The notes: a model not told the origin generated them from the letters alone. 64,000 bases of DNA from Tetmemena sp. SeJ-2015 (GCA_027382625.1 JAJKFJ010021845.1:62001-126000), one strand, 5' to 3'. Shown: positions 28,289 to 38,961, counted from the first letter of the stretch. A program made the numbers and translations.

Positions 28289-28793
28289 TCAGCCTTTGGG
28301 CAGGAAGGCGGCGAGCAGATAGAAAAGCAGCATCCCGGCCAGGGCGAGGCCCATGGGGAATTTTTTGCTGGATCCAACTTTTCCAGTCGGGGGTCGCGGC
28401 GCGGAAGGCGGGGATATGCTTCATCGCCCGATGCGCGGCAAAGGCCGCCAGCGAGCAGGCGGCATAAAGCGCCGCAATCAGGCGGATATCGCCGCCGACG
28501 AAGACCGGCGCCATGGCGGCGGCGAATTTCGCATCGCCCGCGCCGAACAGTCCGACGATATTCGCCAGGAACCCCGCCACCAGCACAATGGCCAGAAGCG
28601 CGAAGCCCCAGAGCCACAGGTGCAAGGGCAGGGCGATCCAGCCCAGCAGCGGCCAAAGCGCCGCCATGGCCAGAACCGCCTTGTTCGGGATCTTCATGAA
28701 CTTCATGTCAGACCAGGCGACCCAGATGCAGATCGGGATCACGAAGGGCAGGAAAACCAGCGCAAGCCGGACCGGCGGCAGGGCGAACTCCAT
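28289..28793 (-). CDS. cpaA: Prepilin peptidase, CpaA/TadV type
   Basis: Aspartyl membrane protease that cleaves Flp prepilins. The two catalytic aspartates are visible: WSDMKFMKIPN near residue 30, and the GxGD motif in GLFGAGDAKFAAAMAP. Hydrophobic helices fill the rest (FVIPICIWVAW, LLAIVLVAGFLANIV, LIAALYAACSLAAF). An indel near 28370 moves the C-terminus; reading on gives a last helix and LPKG at the TGA 28289-28291. Length about 167 residues. It belongs to the minus-strand Tad operon, 3 bp after the TPR lipoprotein gene in genomic order. Confidence 0.9.
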
Positions 28794-28796
28794 CCC

Positions 28797-29655
28797 TTAT
28801 CCCGCCACGTTGGCGTCCAGCGCCGCAAGGCTGCGCGAGGCGGCCTCAAAATATTGCGGATGGGTGTCGATCGCCTGCTGCAACAGGCCCTTGCCAACCG
28901 AGACATCGCCATTCTTGATCGCGGCCAAGGCCAAGGTGTACAGCAGCTCGGCCCGTTCGGTCTGGGTCATCTCGACCACGGGCAGATCGTATTTGCGCTG
29001 CGCCGCGCGGGAGAGGACCAGGTTGTTCTTGGCGGTAAACAGGCCCGGCTCATAGGTCAGCGCCTGCTGGAACAGTTTTTCGGCGCCGGTGTAATCCTTG
29101 CGGGTCAGCTTGGAAAAGCCCCAGTTGTTCAGAACGCCCGCAGGCTTGGCGGTCAGGCCGGCGGCGATTTCATAGAAACTGTCGGCCTTCTTCCAGTTCT
29201 TGTCCGCATCGGCGACCATCGCCTCAAGGCGGTAGCGGTCATAGGTTTCATGCGTCGGCGGCACGCTGGACAGCGTGGCCTTGGCCTTGTCCCACAGGTT
29301 GGCGCGGATCTGGGCACGCCAGCATGACCTTGTCGTCATTGGTGCCCTCGGCGCTGGCGACGACGGTTTCCCAGACTTTCGCCGCCTCAAGCGGCTTTTG
29401 CGCCCGCACCAGCGACTTGGCCAGACCGCGCATCAGATCGACCCGGCCCGGATCTTTCTGCAGCGAGTTCTGGAAATAGGCCACCGCCTGATTGGGGTCG
29501 CCCACCGTCAGCATGATGTCGTTGAGATTGCTTTCGTCAATGACGTTGACGTCCTTCACCGCCCGCTGCACTTCGGCATCGGACATGCCCTTGTTGCAGG
29601 CGGCAAGCGCGGTTGTGCCCGCAAGGCACAGAACAAGCAAAGCAGGGTGGCGCAT
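28797..29655 (-). CDS. tadD: TadD-like TPR lipoprotein, one frameshift
   Basis: Lipoprotein signal MRHPALLVLCLAGTTALAAC with the lipobox LAAC. TPR repeats follow: DPNQAVAYFQNSLQKDPGRV, RGLAKSLVRAQKPLEAAKVW, then after an indel near 29325 the frame continues DKAKATLSSVPPTHETYDRY, FYEIAAGLTAKPAGVLNNWG, GAEKLFQQALTYEPGLFTAK and GLLQQAIDTHPQYFEA. TadD proteins are outer-membrane-associated pilotins or assembly factors of the Tad secretin. Position between tadC-type and cpaA genes agrees. Confidence 0.85.
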
Positions 29656-29736
29656 TTCGCGTCCTTTTCGTTGACTGCCCGTCTTCCATCTTTGTCCGCC
29701 CGGCCGGAACCGGGGGTCATTCGCCGTTCCTTGGCC

Positions 29737-30294
29737 CTACAGCTGGGTCAGAAGGACATATTGTCCCTTCTCCCGGCGCACGAGCTGGAACGTGCCTGCA
29801 TCTTCTTCCTCACCGGCATCATAGGCCGGGGTCTCGCTGCGCGCGATAGCCAGTTTCAGATTTTCGCGGATCGAGTCGGAATCGCCACTGTCCAGCGCAT
29901 AGGCCTGCTGGAAGACGACGCGGGCCTCGCCGACCTTGCCGCGCTCCATCAGCACGCAGCCCAGATTGTTCAGCGCGGGCACGAAGGTCGGGTCCTGTTC
30001 CAGTGCGCGGCGCAGGATCTGTTCGGCCTGGCCCAGACGGCCAAGCGCCAGATTGGCCGAGCCGATGGCGGAAAGCGATGACGGTGATGCCGCCTCGCCG
30101 CCGGCGCAGATAGGCTTGAGCGCCAGTTCCGGCTCTCCGGCGGCTCGCCGTGGCCGACCAGCAAGCCGTCCACACCACGCACGCGGTCAGCGCTACGTGT
30201 TGCGGCTACGGCCGCCGCCCACAGGCCAGCCCGTGTTGCCACAGGCGGCCAGCAAACTTGCAACGATCAGCGCGGTTACGCCTGTTCTTGTCAC
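29737..30294 (-). CDS. Second TPR lipoprotein of the tad locus, frameshifted
   Basis: A GTG at 30294 starts MTRTGVTALIVASLLAACGN, a lipoprotein signal with lipobox LAAC. The body, over three frames, contains SLSAIGSANLALGRLGQAEQ, ILRRALEQDPTFVPALNNLG, CVLMERGKVGEARVVFQQAY and ends EKGQYVLLTQL. At least two TPR units are visible. It is the shorter of two adjacent TPR lipoproteins in this operon, and starts 8 bp after the tadC stop. A role in secretin assembly is inferred from position. Confidence 0.75.
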
Positions 30295-30301
30295 TCTGCC
30301 C

Positions 30302-31275
30302 TCACGGGCCGCCAGGCCCCATTTGCCCCAGCATCGTGGCGATGCCATAGACCGAAGGGCCGATCAGGATGATCATCAGCGGCGGGACGGTAAACAGCAT
30401 TGTGCCAAGAGTAAGCTTCGTCGGCAACATGTTTGCCTTTTCCTCGGCCCGCATCACCCGCTTGTCGCGCATATCGGCAGAATAGACACGCAAGGCATCC
30501 GCGATCGAGGTGCCGAAAGTGGCCGATTGCACCAGGGTGGTCACGAAAGAGGCGACATCCGGGATGCCGACGCGGTCCGACATGTCCTTGAGCACGGTCA
30601 CACGCTCTTTGCCGGCCTTGACCTCATGGGCGACCATCTCGAACTCGTCGGCAAGCGCGGGATAGCCCGCCCGGCTTTCATTCGCGACGCGGCTGATCGA
30701 CTGGTCCAGCGATTGGCCCGCCTCGACGCAGACCAGCATCATGTCGAGCGCATCGGGAAAGCCCTCGACGATCTCGTTCTGGCGCTTGGCCATGCGCTTG
30801 GTGACCCAGTATTGCGGCATGTAATAGCCGATGGCGCCGGGCACCAGGGTGTAAAGGATCATCGACTGGGTCGAGACTTCGGTCGTGGCCGACTGCACCA
30901 TGGCGTAGATCAGCCCCAGCGCCAGGGCCCCCACGCCCAGCACCATCTTGGCCGCGTGAAACACCCGCACCGCGCCTTTGTCGGGGTAGCCCGCGCGCAG
31001 CAGCTTCATCCGCACCGCCGAAAATTCCTCGGCCTTTTGCGGTTCAAGGAACTGCGCGTATTTCTCAAGCTTGTCGGCCTGGCCGCCGCGGCGCAGCTTC
31101 TTGTCCTCGCCCCCCGATTTCTGGCGGGCCTCATGCTTCAGCTCGGCGAACCGGTCGCGTTGCTTGCGCAGCATCGTTGGCAGGGTGACGAGGATCAGCA
31201 GGATCCCCAGCATGACCGCGATCAGCGGCAAGGCCCCAGTTTCTCGACCAGAAAGGTGTTGACGGTGGACAGCAT
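30302..31275 (-). CDS. tadC: Tad inner-membrane platform protein TadC
   Basis: GspF-family protein with the T2SS-F domain in the C-terminal half: RRIAKRQNEIVEGFPDAL-type segment reads KRQNEIVEGFPDALDMMLVC, then VEAGQSLDQSISRVANESR and SDRVGIPDVASFVTTLVQSA. Hydrophobic helices occur at both ends (LIAVMLGILLILVTL; LTLGTMLFTVPPLMIILIG). The start ATG at 31275 (MLSTVNTFLVEKLG) is separated from the rest by a one-base shift near 31232. Together with TadB it forms the platform on which CpaF acts. Confidence 0.9.
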
Positions 31276-31284
31276 GGCGCGGCC

Positions 31285-32251
31285 TCAGACCTTGATGTTG
31301 ACCATGATCTTCATGAAGATCACGTTGATGATGAGGAAGGCGCAGACGACCAGCGCGGCAGGAATGAACGCGGCGGTCTGGCGGACATCATCATAGTAAT
31401 TGGGCTGGATGACGTTGATCATCACCAGGGCAAGGATCGGGAAGGCCGACAGGAACATGCCCGACCATTTCGCCTCGGCCGTGATGGCGCGCACCCGGCG
31501 GAACAGCTTGAACCGCGAGCGGATCACCTTGGCCAAACCTTCGAGGATCTCGGCAAGGTTGCCGCCCGATTGCTGCTGGATCGTCACCGCGACGGCAAGG
31601 AAAACGCAGGTCCTGGCTGTCCATCCGTTCGGCAAAGGCTTGAGGCTTCCGAAACGTCGCGGCCATAGGCGGCCTCGTCGGCGATGACGCCGAATTCCGA
31701 TCCCAGCGGATCGGGGATTTCCTTGGCGACGATGCCGATGGCGGATGAGAACGGGTGCCCCACGCGCAGCGACCGGACCATCAGCTCGACCGCATCGGGA
31801 AGCTGTTCCTCAAGCAGCGACATGCGCTTCTTGGCCTTTTTGTTGACCCAGAAATAGACCCCGCCCACACCCATCACGATGGAAACGATCACCCGCACGC
31901 CCATTTCGGCGGCGGTGCCGACGGTCAGAAGCAGGAAGGCAAAGACCGACAGGCCGGCCATGATGCCGACGAGCGCCCGGGGCGAAAAGGCGATGTTCGC
32001 GCGCTGCGCCTTCTTGGCCAGGATCGAGTAGAGCGGGATCGAACGCGACGACAGGTGCTGCTTCATCTCCTTGCGGAGCTGTTCCAGCACCTGCTCGCGG
32101 TTCTGGTTCTTTTCCAACAGCGCAAGACGGCGGCTGACGCGGCTGTTCAGGCTGATCGATTTGCCGAATACGGTCAGATAGATCCCTTCGACAAGGACCA
32201 CCACGGCCACGAAGATCATGATGTAGATCAGCGGTGCTGCCGGATTTCCAT
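31285..32251 (-). CDS. tadB: Tad inner-membrane platform protein TadB, frameshifted
   Basis: GspF-like. An ATG at 32251 begins the N-terminus, which passes through one indel into [24 protein letters not shown] sequence. The body reads [60 protein letters not shown] and [20 protein letters not shown]. Indels near 31640-31665 then move the end, which reads [20 protein letters not shown] and [20 protein letters not shown], ending MKIMVNIKV. The [11 protein letters not shown] motif is the T2SS-F signature. It follows cpaF by 15 bp. Confidence 0.9.
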
Positions 32252-32265
32252 GGGACTTCTACCTC

Positions 32266-33699
32266 TTAGACGATCGGTTCATAGATCGACGGCGGCAGGT
32301 CAAAGCCCCACTGCGGAAGCGATCCGAATAGGCGCTGCGAAGCCCGTCGCGTTGAAACGGCCGATGATTTTGCCGTTCGGTTCGACGCCAAGCCGCTCGA
32401 AGCGGAAGATTTCCTGCATGGAAATCACCTCGCCTTCCATCCCGGTAATCTCGGTGATGCTGACCATGCGGCGCGAGCCGTCTTGCAGGCGGCTGGCCTG
32501 CACGATCAGGTTGACCGCGCTTGCGATCTGGCTGCGCACAGCCTTCAGCGGCATTTCGATGCCCGCCATCGCCACCATGTTTTCAAGGCGGCTGATCCCG
32601 TCGCGCGCGCTGTTGGCGTGGATCGTGGTCATCGACCCGTCATGGCCCGTGTTCATGGCCTGCAACATGTCGATGACTTCCTCGCCGCGCGTTTCGCCCA
32701 CGATGATCCGGTCGGGGCGCATCCGCAGCGCGTTGCGCAGACAGTCGCGCTGGGTCACGGCGCCCTTGCCTTCGACGTTGGCGGGGCGGCTTTCCATGCG
32801 GCCCACGTGGACCTGCTGCAATTGAAGTTCGGCCGTGTCCTCGATGGTCAGCACGCGTTCGGTGTTGTCGATGAACGACGACAGCGCGTTGAGCGTGGTG
32901 GTCTTGCCCGAACCCGTCCCGCCCGAGACGATGACATTCAGGCGGCAGGACACGGCGGCTTGCAGATAGGCGGCCATCTCCTCGGTAAAGGCCCCGAAGC
33001 GGACAAGGTCCGAAATGGCAAGCTTTTCCTTCTTGAACTTCCGGATCGACACCAGGCTGCCGTCCACCGCCACGGGCGGAACCATGCAGTTGAAGCGCGA
33101 CCCGTCGGCAAGGCGGGCGTCGCAATAGGGGTTCGATTCATCGACACGGCGGCCCACCGCCGAAACGATCTTGTCGATGATCCGCAACAGGTGGCGTTCG
33201 TCGCGGAAGGTACTCGACAGTTCGCAGCTTGCCCGCGCGTTCGACTAAGAGACCGGCTTCGGCCCGTTCACCAAGGATATCGTTGACCGTCTCGTCTTTC
33301 AGCAGCGGCTCCAGCGGGCCAAGCCCCATAACCTCGTCATAAAGTTCCTGATTGAGCGTCGCGCGGTCGTCCTTGTTCAGCGCGATGGACATTCGTTCTC
33401 AGCGCCTCGCCGCAAGGGCCGCGATTCGCCCTTCAGGTTCTGCTCCGTAGGCATTTCGCAGCGCGGCAAGGTTCAGCGTCTCAAGCAGCGCTGTGATCTC
33501 GAGCTTCAGCTCCATCAGCCGCTGCTTGCGCTTGGCTTCCTTGTCGCAGCCACGCCTCGGCGGGCTGCGCGTGGCTTGCGTGGGCGAGACCGGCCGCATC
33601 GCGCGGCCGGGCTTCGGCGCGGCCTGGCGGCTGCGGGGCGGCAGCGCTGCGCGGCGGGCGGCGGCGGGTGCCTGCGTCTTTCTTGAAACGGCTGAACAC
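32266..33699 (-). CDS. cpaF: Tad secretion ATPase CpaF/TadA, frameshifted
   Basis: Hexameric ATPase that drives Flp pilus assembly. Walker A is [14 protein letters not shown], the Asp box is in [12 protein letters not shown], Walker B in [16 protein letters not shown] and the His box in [17 protein letters not shown]. The N-terminal start is a GTG at 33699 ([10 protein letters not shown]), followed by a Pro/Arg-rich linker broken by indels at about 33550 and 33430. Then [20 protein letters not shown] and [20 protein letters not shown] lead to another break near 33200-33270. The end, in another frame, is [15 protein letters not shown]. Estimated length 470-480 residues, normal for CpaF. Confidence 0.93.
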
Positions 33700-33716
33700 G
33701 TTTGGGGTCCCCCGGG

Positions 33717-35000
33717 TTACGACCTGGCGCTCGCCGCGGCCTTGTTCAGGTCGTAGAGCGATTTTGCGAGCTTTTGCAGTTCCTTGCGCAGCGGATTCTT
33801 GGCCGCGCTTTCGGCCAGGGGCAGGCCGTGATCATTGGCCTGCGTGACCTGCGCGCCGCCATCGGGCAGTTGCACCTCGATGTCGATGTCCAGGCTTTCC
33901 GCCATGCGCTTGACCCGGCTTTTCGCCGAAAGATCGGTGAAGCGCGGGGCGCGGTTCAGGACGTAGCGCAGCTTCTCGAAGGGCAGGGCCTCGGCCTTGA
34001 GCGCGCGCACGAAACGCAGGATGTTCTGCGCCGAGCGCAGGTCAAGGTCGAGAAGGCCGAAATAGACATGGCTGCGGGTCAGCACCGCCTCGGTCCAGGA
34101 CACCACGGTCGAGGGCATGTCGATGACCACGAAATCGAAATTCGCCAGCAAGAGGTCGATCAGCCGACCCAGATCCTCGCCCGAGATGATGTCCAAGGGC
34201 AGCATATCGGCAGGGGCGGTGAAGACATACAGCTTGTCATTGTAGGTTTGCAGCGATTTCAACAGGCTGTCGCTGTCCTGCGAGCCGGGATCGGTCAGCA
34301 CCTCGAACACGGCCTCCTTGCGGGGCAGGTCGAGATAGGTGGCGATCGAGCCATATTGGAAATCAAGGTCCAGCAAGCAGACCCGCGGACTATCGGCCTT
34401 GGCCACTGTCGCCAGTTCCCAGGCCAGATTCGCCGCAAACGTGGACGACCCCGTGCCGCCGGCCATGCCGTGCACCGGCAGCAGCACGCCCTGACGGTCG
34501 CCCTTGGCCTTGAAACTGGGCGCGGGGCCTGCCCCTTCTTCCAACGGGGCCGCCTGCGCGGCGGCGGGGGCAGGGGCGACCGCTGCGGGTTCCGGCTTGC
34601 GGATGCGTTCGACCGCATCATGCAGCGCGCCTTCGGGCAGGGGATAGGGAACGAAATCGTCGGCACCCAGGCGCATCAGCTGATGCAGCGCCATCGGGCT
34701 GATCTCGGACGCGACAAGGATGACGCGCACCCTGCGCGCCTTGGCGGCGCGGATCACGGCGGAAATCCGGCTCAGATCGCCTTCATCGGCGGCATCGACC
34801 GCGACCGCGATGAATTCCAGCGTGGCGGAATCGGGTTGATCCAGAAAGATCGCCGCATCGTCAAAGCTCAGATCCCCCCAGGCCTCGCCCAGTTCGGATT
34901 CCATATCGTCGATGAGGATCTCGAAATTCTGAACGTCGCGCGAAACAGTGCACGCGACGATCGGCGCCGGATCCGGTTGCAAGGTCGCCACGCTTGTCAT
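33717..35000 (-). CDS. cpaE: Pilus assembly ATPase CpaE/TadZ
   Basis: Intact protein with an N-terminal receiver-like domain (IVACTVSRDVQNFEILIDDM, RVRVILVASEISPMALHQLM, GADDFVPYPLPEGAL), a Pro/Ala-rich linker, and a MinD/ParA-type ATPase domain. The deviant Walker A reads GMAGGTGSSTFAANLA, without the usual first lysine; CLLDLDFQYGSIATYLDL and FDFVVIDMPSTVVSW follow. CpaE/TadZ proteins place the Tad machine at the cell pole. The ATG at 35000 is preferred over a GTG at 35009 because of the GAGG just before it. Its stop lies 17 bp before the cpaF start. Confidence 0.93.
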   Translation of the reverse strand: MTSVATLQPDPAPIVACTVSRDVQNFEILIDDMESELGEAWGDLSFDDAAIFLDQPDSATLEFIAVAVDAADEGDLSRISAVIRAAKARRVRVILVASEISPMALHQLMRLGADDFVPYPLPEGALHDAVERIRKPEPAAVAPAPAAAQAAPLEEGAGPAPSFKAKGDRQGVLLPVHGMAGGTGSSTFAANLAWELATVAKADSPRVCLLDLDFQYGSIATYLDLPRKEAVFEVLTDPGSQDSDSLLKSLQTYNDKLYVFTAPADMLPLDIISGEDLGRLIDLLLANFDFVVIDMPSTVVSWTEAVLTRSHVYFGLLDLDLRSAQNILRFVRALKAEALPFEKLRYVLNRAPRFTDLSAKSRVKRMAESLDIDIEVQLPDGGAQVTQANDHGLPLAESAAKNPLRKELQKLAKSLYDLNKAAASARS

Positions 35001-35195
35001 CTGCCTCACGTCCTTTCAGTGGCGGCATCGCAAGGCTTTCGATGCCACAGGAATGCGGCAAGAATCGTACGGCCCCGGACACACGCAGCAGGGTCTTCTG
35101 ACCCGAATGATCGTTCCCATTGCCGGCAAGGTGCAGGGCGATAGCGGCGAGATTGGGGCCGAACCGGAGATAATCCGTGGAATCTTGCGGTCGCA

Positions 35196-35216
35196 TTAAC
35201 CCGTGGACTGTTAACC
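35196..35216. promoter_or_regulatory. Two CtrA-type half-sites upstream of cpaE
   Basis: TTAACCCG and TTAACCGA occur 15 bp apart (TTAA-N11-TTAA). The spacing differs from the TTAA-N7-TTAA consensus seen at the flp genes, so they are at best half-sites. They lie about 200 bp upstream of the cpaE start. Confidence 0.3.
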
Positions 35217-35273
35217 GAAATTCATCCACAGGAATTTGTCGGCAATTCTCTTTCTGCGGTGCAGCGCCCGCAT

Positions 35274-35302
35274 GAAAAAGGCCGGGCGATGGCGCCCGGC
35301 CG
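35274..35302 (-). terminator. Rho-independent terminator of the OmpA-family gene
   Basis: On the minus strand GGCCGGGCG-CCAT-CGCCCGGCC is followed by TTTTTC. It lies about 30 bases after the stop of the OmpA-family gene and would separate the cpaB-cpaC-ompA part from cpaE onward. Confidence 0.85.
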
Positions 35303-35331
35303 CAGTGTTCCACGCTTTCCCCTGAACCGTC

Positions 35332-36012
35332 TCAGCCGCCCGAGGGGTTGGTCTGCGAGACAACCTCGACATTGGCCGGATGCGGACGCTCGGCCAGCGA
35401 GTTGGTGGTCGGCGGATTGGCATAGGTGCGCCAGACGATCTGGGCATATTTGCCGTTCAGGACCAGCGGATTGTTCTTCACGAAGCCAGAAACCTCGGTG
35501 ACCGTGCGGCGGTTGCGCATCTCGGGTTCGCTGGTCTGGATGATCGGGCGGGTCTTGCCATAGCTGACCAGGGCCTCAAGCCGCGAGCGCGAAATGCCCT
35601 GCGCGACCAGGAAATTGACCACGGCCTTCGCGCGGCGCAGGCCCAGATTGTAATTGTAGCTCTGGCTGCCGACGAGGTCGGTATGGCCGAAGACCTTGAA
35701 GCGGACTTCGGGGAACTGCTTGATGAAATTCGCCTGTTTCAGCAGAATCTGCTCTGCGTCGGGCGAAAGCGTGGCGCTGTCGAAGGCGAAGGTCACGGTG
35801 TCTTCGACTTCAGCATTGAACCGCTGGGCCAGCGCGACGGTGTATTCCATCTCGCCGGTCATCAAGAGCGTGTTGTTCATCGTGGCATTGCCGAACTGGC
35901 CCTTGTCCACCTCGGAACCCAGTTCCTTGTCGAAGCTGGTCGAAGTGTCGCCGCAGGCCGCAAGGGCCAGAAGGGCGGTCGTCGCAAGTAGGCTTCCCAA
36001 TCCGCGCTGCAT
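35332..36012 (-). CDS. OmpA-family lipoprotein of the tad locus
   Basis: Intact 226-residue protein. The lipobox is LLALAACGDT after a short signal. The C-terminal OmpA domain reads VTFAFDSATLSPDAEQILLK, FKVFGHTDLVGSQSYNYNLG, LRRAKAVVNFLVAQGISRSR and RNRRTVTEVSGF, with the peptidoglycan-binding Asp and Arg positions. OmpA-type lipoproteins often follow the secretin in rhodobacterial tad loci and may tie it to the cell wall. The ATG at 36012, nine bases inside a possible GTG start, has GGAG at good distance. The cpaC stop is 6 bases away. Confidence 0.88.
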   Translation of the reverse strand: MQRGLGSLLATTALLALAACGDTSTSFDKELGSEVDKGQFGNATMNNTLLMTGEMEYTVALAQRFNAEVEDTVTFAFDSATLSPDAEQILLKQANFIKQFPEVRFKVFGHTDLVGSQSYNYNLGLRRAKAVVNFLVAQGISRSRLEALVSYGKTRPIIQTSEPEMRNRRTVTEVSGFVKNNPLVLNGKYAQIVWRTYANPPTTNSLAERPHPANVEVVSQTNPSGG

Positions 36013-36017
36013 CCGCC

Positions 36018-37430
36018 TCACTCCATCACATAGCCATAGGGCGACGAGAAGTCCTGCCGCGCCACTTCGCCTGCGGCACCCTTCTTGGGCTTACTGCAAC
36101 CTCGCCGTAAAGGAACAGCTCACGTTCGGTCGGAATGCGGACCCGGTCGGTCGGCAGGGCCAGCACATCGCCCGAGACCGGTGTCACCAGATGCGGCGTG
36201 ACGATGATCACGAGTTCGGACTGCGCGCGTTGTAATCGGCCGAACGGAACAGCGCCCCAAGGATTGGAACGTCGCCGATCCATGGCACCTGCTGTTGCTG
36301 TCGCGGAAATCGTCCTGCAACAGCCCCGCTATGGCAAAGCTTTCCCCGTCCCGCATCTCGACCGTGGTCGAGGTTTCCCGACGCTTGAAGGCATTGACGG
36401 TCAGGCCATTCGCCTCGATCGAGGTCGTTGTGTCGATCGAGCTGACCGAGGCGTTGATCGTCAGGTTGATGATGTCGCCGTCGACCACGACGGGCGTGAA
36501 GTTCAGCTCGACGCCGAAGGGCTTGTATTCGATACCGATGCCGTCGCTGTCGGGCACGGGAACCGGATATTCGCCGCCGGCCAGGAACTTGGCTTCCTGG
36601 CCTGAAAGCGCGGTCAGGTTCGGTTCGGCCAGGGTGCGCACCATGCCCTTGGATTCAAGCGCCTCAAGCAGCACGCCAAATTCCAGCGCGCCGGCGGAAA
36701 AGCCTAGGCTCATCCGCCCTGCCGCCTCATTGGGCGAGGTGACCTGCCCTGAGGTCGAGTTGAAGAAGTTGTTGAACTGGGTGCCGTCCGCCAGAACGCC
36801 GGTGCCGATAGAGCCACCGACTTTCGAGCCGGTCCCCTGGATGCCCAGCGAGGCCGACAGGTTCTTGGCGACCGAGCGTTGCATTTCGGCAAAACGGACC
36901 TTCAGCATCACCTGCTGCGTTCCGCCCACGGTCATCAGGTTCGACACGCGCTCGGGCGCATAGCGGTTCGCCAGCTCCATCGCGCTGTCCAGCTTCGTGA
37001 TCGACGAGACCGTGCCGGACAGCACGATGCCGTCATTGGCGGTGCGCACGTCGATATTCTCACCGGGCAGGATCTGCTTGAGCCGCTCTTTGAATTCGCC
37101 GATGTCGGGGGTGACCTGCACTTCGACGTTGGTGATCAGCTTGCCCTCGGCCGACAGCAGCGTCAGCGTCGTGCGCCCCGGCGCCTTGCCCAGGACATAG
37201 ATGGACTTGTCCGACAGGGTCGAGATATCGGCGATGCCCGGATTCGCGATGGAAAGTTCCGAGAAGGGGACGTCGCTTTCCACGACAACCGCGCGGTTCA
37301 TCGGTACGTTCAAAGCACCCTGGGCCTGCCCGGCCATCACACGCAGAACTTCCGAATGGGCCGTGGCAGGAGCGGTCGTTGCCAGGGCAACGCCGACCAA
37401 ACCGGCCGCAATGGTCTTTTTCATGCTCAT
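36018..37430 (-). CDS. cpaC: Tad secretin CpaC/RcpA, frameshifted near the end
   Basis: Outer-membrane secretin of the pilus. A signal peptide (MSMKKTIAAGLVGVALATTA, ATG at 37430, AGGG upstream) precedes the N-domains (VPMNRAVVVESDVPFSELSI, SIYVLGKAPGRTTLTLLSAE, a BON-like segment DVRTANDGIVLSGTVSSITK). The secretin core contains QQVMLKVRFAEMQRSVAKNL, LEALESKGMVRTLAEPNLTA, LSGQEAKFLAGGEYPVPVPD and VELNFTPVVVDGDIINLTIN. An indel at about 36300 moves the rest (VPWIGDVPILGALFRS-like; VIIVTPHLVTPVSGDVLALP), and a second near 36090 precedes SPYGYVME at the TGA 36018-36020. Length about 470 residues. Confidence 0.93.
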
Positions 37431-37590
37431 GTGATCTGCCCTTTCGATCACGCCTCTGGTTTCGGGTCTTTTTGCCCGTATTTCTGCATCACATTGCCGG
37501 ACGCAGCCTTTTTTTGCAAGAATCAAACCCTTGGGGGGGGATGTTGATGTGGATAACTTGCAACAGAACCATAATATGGTGAACGCAACG

Positions 37591-37622
37591 CGGCGCGGCC
37601 CCCAGATGCGGTAGCCGCGCCG
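37591..37622 (-). other. Stem-loop between cpaB and cpaC
   Basis: CGGCGCGGC and GCCGCGCCG form a 9-bp stem around a 14-base loop, 17 bases after the cpaB stop. There is no T-run on the transcript side, so it is more likely an RNA-stability or attenuation element than a full terminator. The 208-bp gap before cpaC holds nothing else clear. Confidence 0.4.
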
Positions 37623-37638
37623 CCCGTCTCTTCGCCCC

Positions 37639-38548
37639 TCAGTTCGTGCAGGGGATCGGAATTTCCAGAACCTCGGCACCCTTGCGGGTCTTGATGGTGC
37701 AGACCTCGGGCGCCTTTTCGACGACCACTTCCTGCTGCTGAATGCCCAGAAGCGAATTGCTGTCCACCTCGACCAGACCCGAGACGGCATCCTCGGGCGA
37801 GGCGACCAGCGACAGCGCCAGACGACCCGTCGCCTGCGCCTGAGCAAGCCGCGCGACCTGTTCGGGCGTGCCCGCCACCGTCACCGTGCGGGCGTTGCCG
37901 GCCAGCATCTGACCTTCGCCCGAGCGGTCCACGCGACACGCGGATCGCGGCTTCGATCAGGCGCGTCACGTCGCCGATACCCAGGTCGTTGTCGAGCGTC
38001 GGGGACGGTCGGGTTTTTCCGCACCTCGACGCGCCGGCGACGCCCGAGGCGACATCGACCTTGATCTGGAAGGCGCGCATCCCCTTGCCCAGCTTGCCGG
38101 TCAGCCCGGCCACTTCGCCCGGTTCGGTCACGCGGCTGACCAGAAGGATCTCGTTCTGCTCCATCGAGCGCATGATGAAGCGCGGCTTCTGCTGATTGTC
38201 GCCGAACAGCGGCGGCACGACGACCGGCGCAGGATCGCCCTTCTTGGCCGGGGCGGCGGCGGGGGTGGCGGCGGCGGTGTCGCCCTCCTTCGGCACGCGG
38301 AAGGCGCCGGCGGGCAGGAATTTCTCCTGCACATAGACCGAGACGACATCGTCCTTGGTCAGCGGGTCGCCGTATTTCAACGGCTTGTTGACGGCATAGA
38401 CCTCGACCAGCTTGCCGGTCTTCTCGCGAAAGGCCGTCGCCTTGGCCAGCGCGGACTGTGTCTGGCTCATATAGCCCTGCGCCATGTAGACGGCGACGCC
38501 CGCAAGCGCCATGCCGAGCACCAGCACCAATGCGAAAACTGCCCGCAT
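37639..38548 (-). CDS. cpaB: Pilus assembly protein CpaB/RcpC, frameshifted
   Basis: N-terminal membrane anchor MRAVFALVLVLGMALAGVAV, then a SAF domain (VYAVNKPLKYGDPLTKDDVV, GAFRVPKEGDT) and the RcpC-type region FIMRSMEQNEILLVSRVTEP and GMRAFQIKVDVASGVAG. Indels near 38020 and 37930 move the end, which reads ARTVTVAGTPEQVARLAQAQ, GRLALSLVASPEDAVSGLVE and finishes EVLEIPIPCTN at 37639. CpaB works with the secretin CpaC in the periplasm. It is the first assembly gene after the flp array. Confidence 0.92.
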
Positions 38549-38629
38549 TCCCGACCCCTTTTCCTCATTTGCCGCCGGCCCATGCCGGGGCAGCCCATCC
38601 GGTTGCGGCCTGTCAGGCGCGATCCGGCT

Positions 38630-38818
38630 TTAATTGCTGTAATCGCCGACTTCTTCGGCTTTCGCCCCGACCGACTCTGCGACGCTGACCAGCGCATTGC
38701 GCATGGGCGTCAGCAGGAGAATGACCTGAACACCCACGATAAGGGCGGTCAGAACGACCCAGTCGACCGTGACGGCTCCGTCATCGTCGCGCGCAAAGGA
38801 CCTCAGTCTGGCAAGCAT
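38630..38818 (-). CDS. Flp-like pilin, divergent member of the array
   Basis: Complete 62-residue protein. The short leader MLARLRSFARDDDG precedes AVTVDWVVLTALIVGVQVIL, the same Gly-cleavage and hydrophobic segment as the three other flp genes; the second half (TPMRNALVSVAESVGAKAEE) differs. GGAG lies 8 bases before the ATG at 38818. It has no CtrA-type box upstream. It is nearest to cpaB and may be a minor pilin. Confidence 0.82.
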   Translation of the reverse strand: MLARLRSFARDDDGAVTVDWVVLTALIVGVQVILLLTPMRNALVSVAESVGAKAEEVGDYSN

Positions 38819-38961
38819 CTTTGCAATCTCCATATCCCTCGGGGCATTCGCCTGCCCATCCCGGGCAAGCTGGCCGAAAAATGCGGCGAAACTATGGGGT
38901 AGCCGCGGGCTTTTCAGGGGCTTTTGGTGCAAATCCCGCAGCATTCCCCGCGCTCACGTCA

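Larger units (their letters stand above)
35001..35331. other. 331-bp intergenic region upstream of cpaE
   Basis: No gene is supported. It contains the terminator of the OmpA-type gene at its right end, two TTAAC half-sites (35196 and 35211) and otherwise unremarkable sequence. It is the longest gap inside the Tad locus, so cpaE-cpaF-tadBC may have their own promoter here. Confidence 0.45.

Noticed and set aside
33702..35144. 480-codon open frame on the plus strand
   Set aside because: Antisense to the intact cpaE gene; high-GC third positions keep the opposite frame open.
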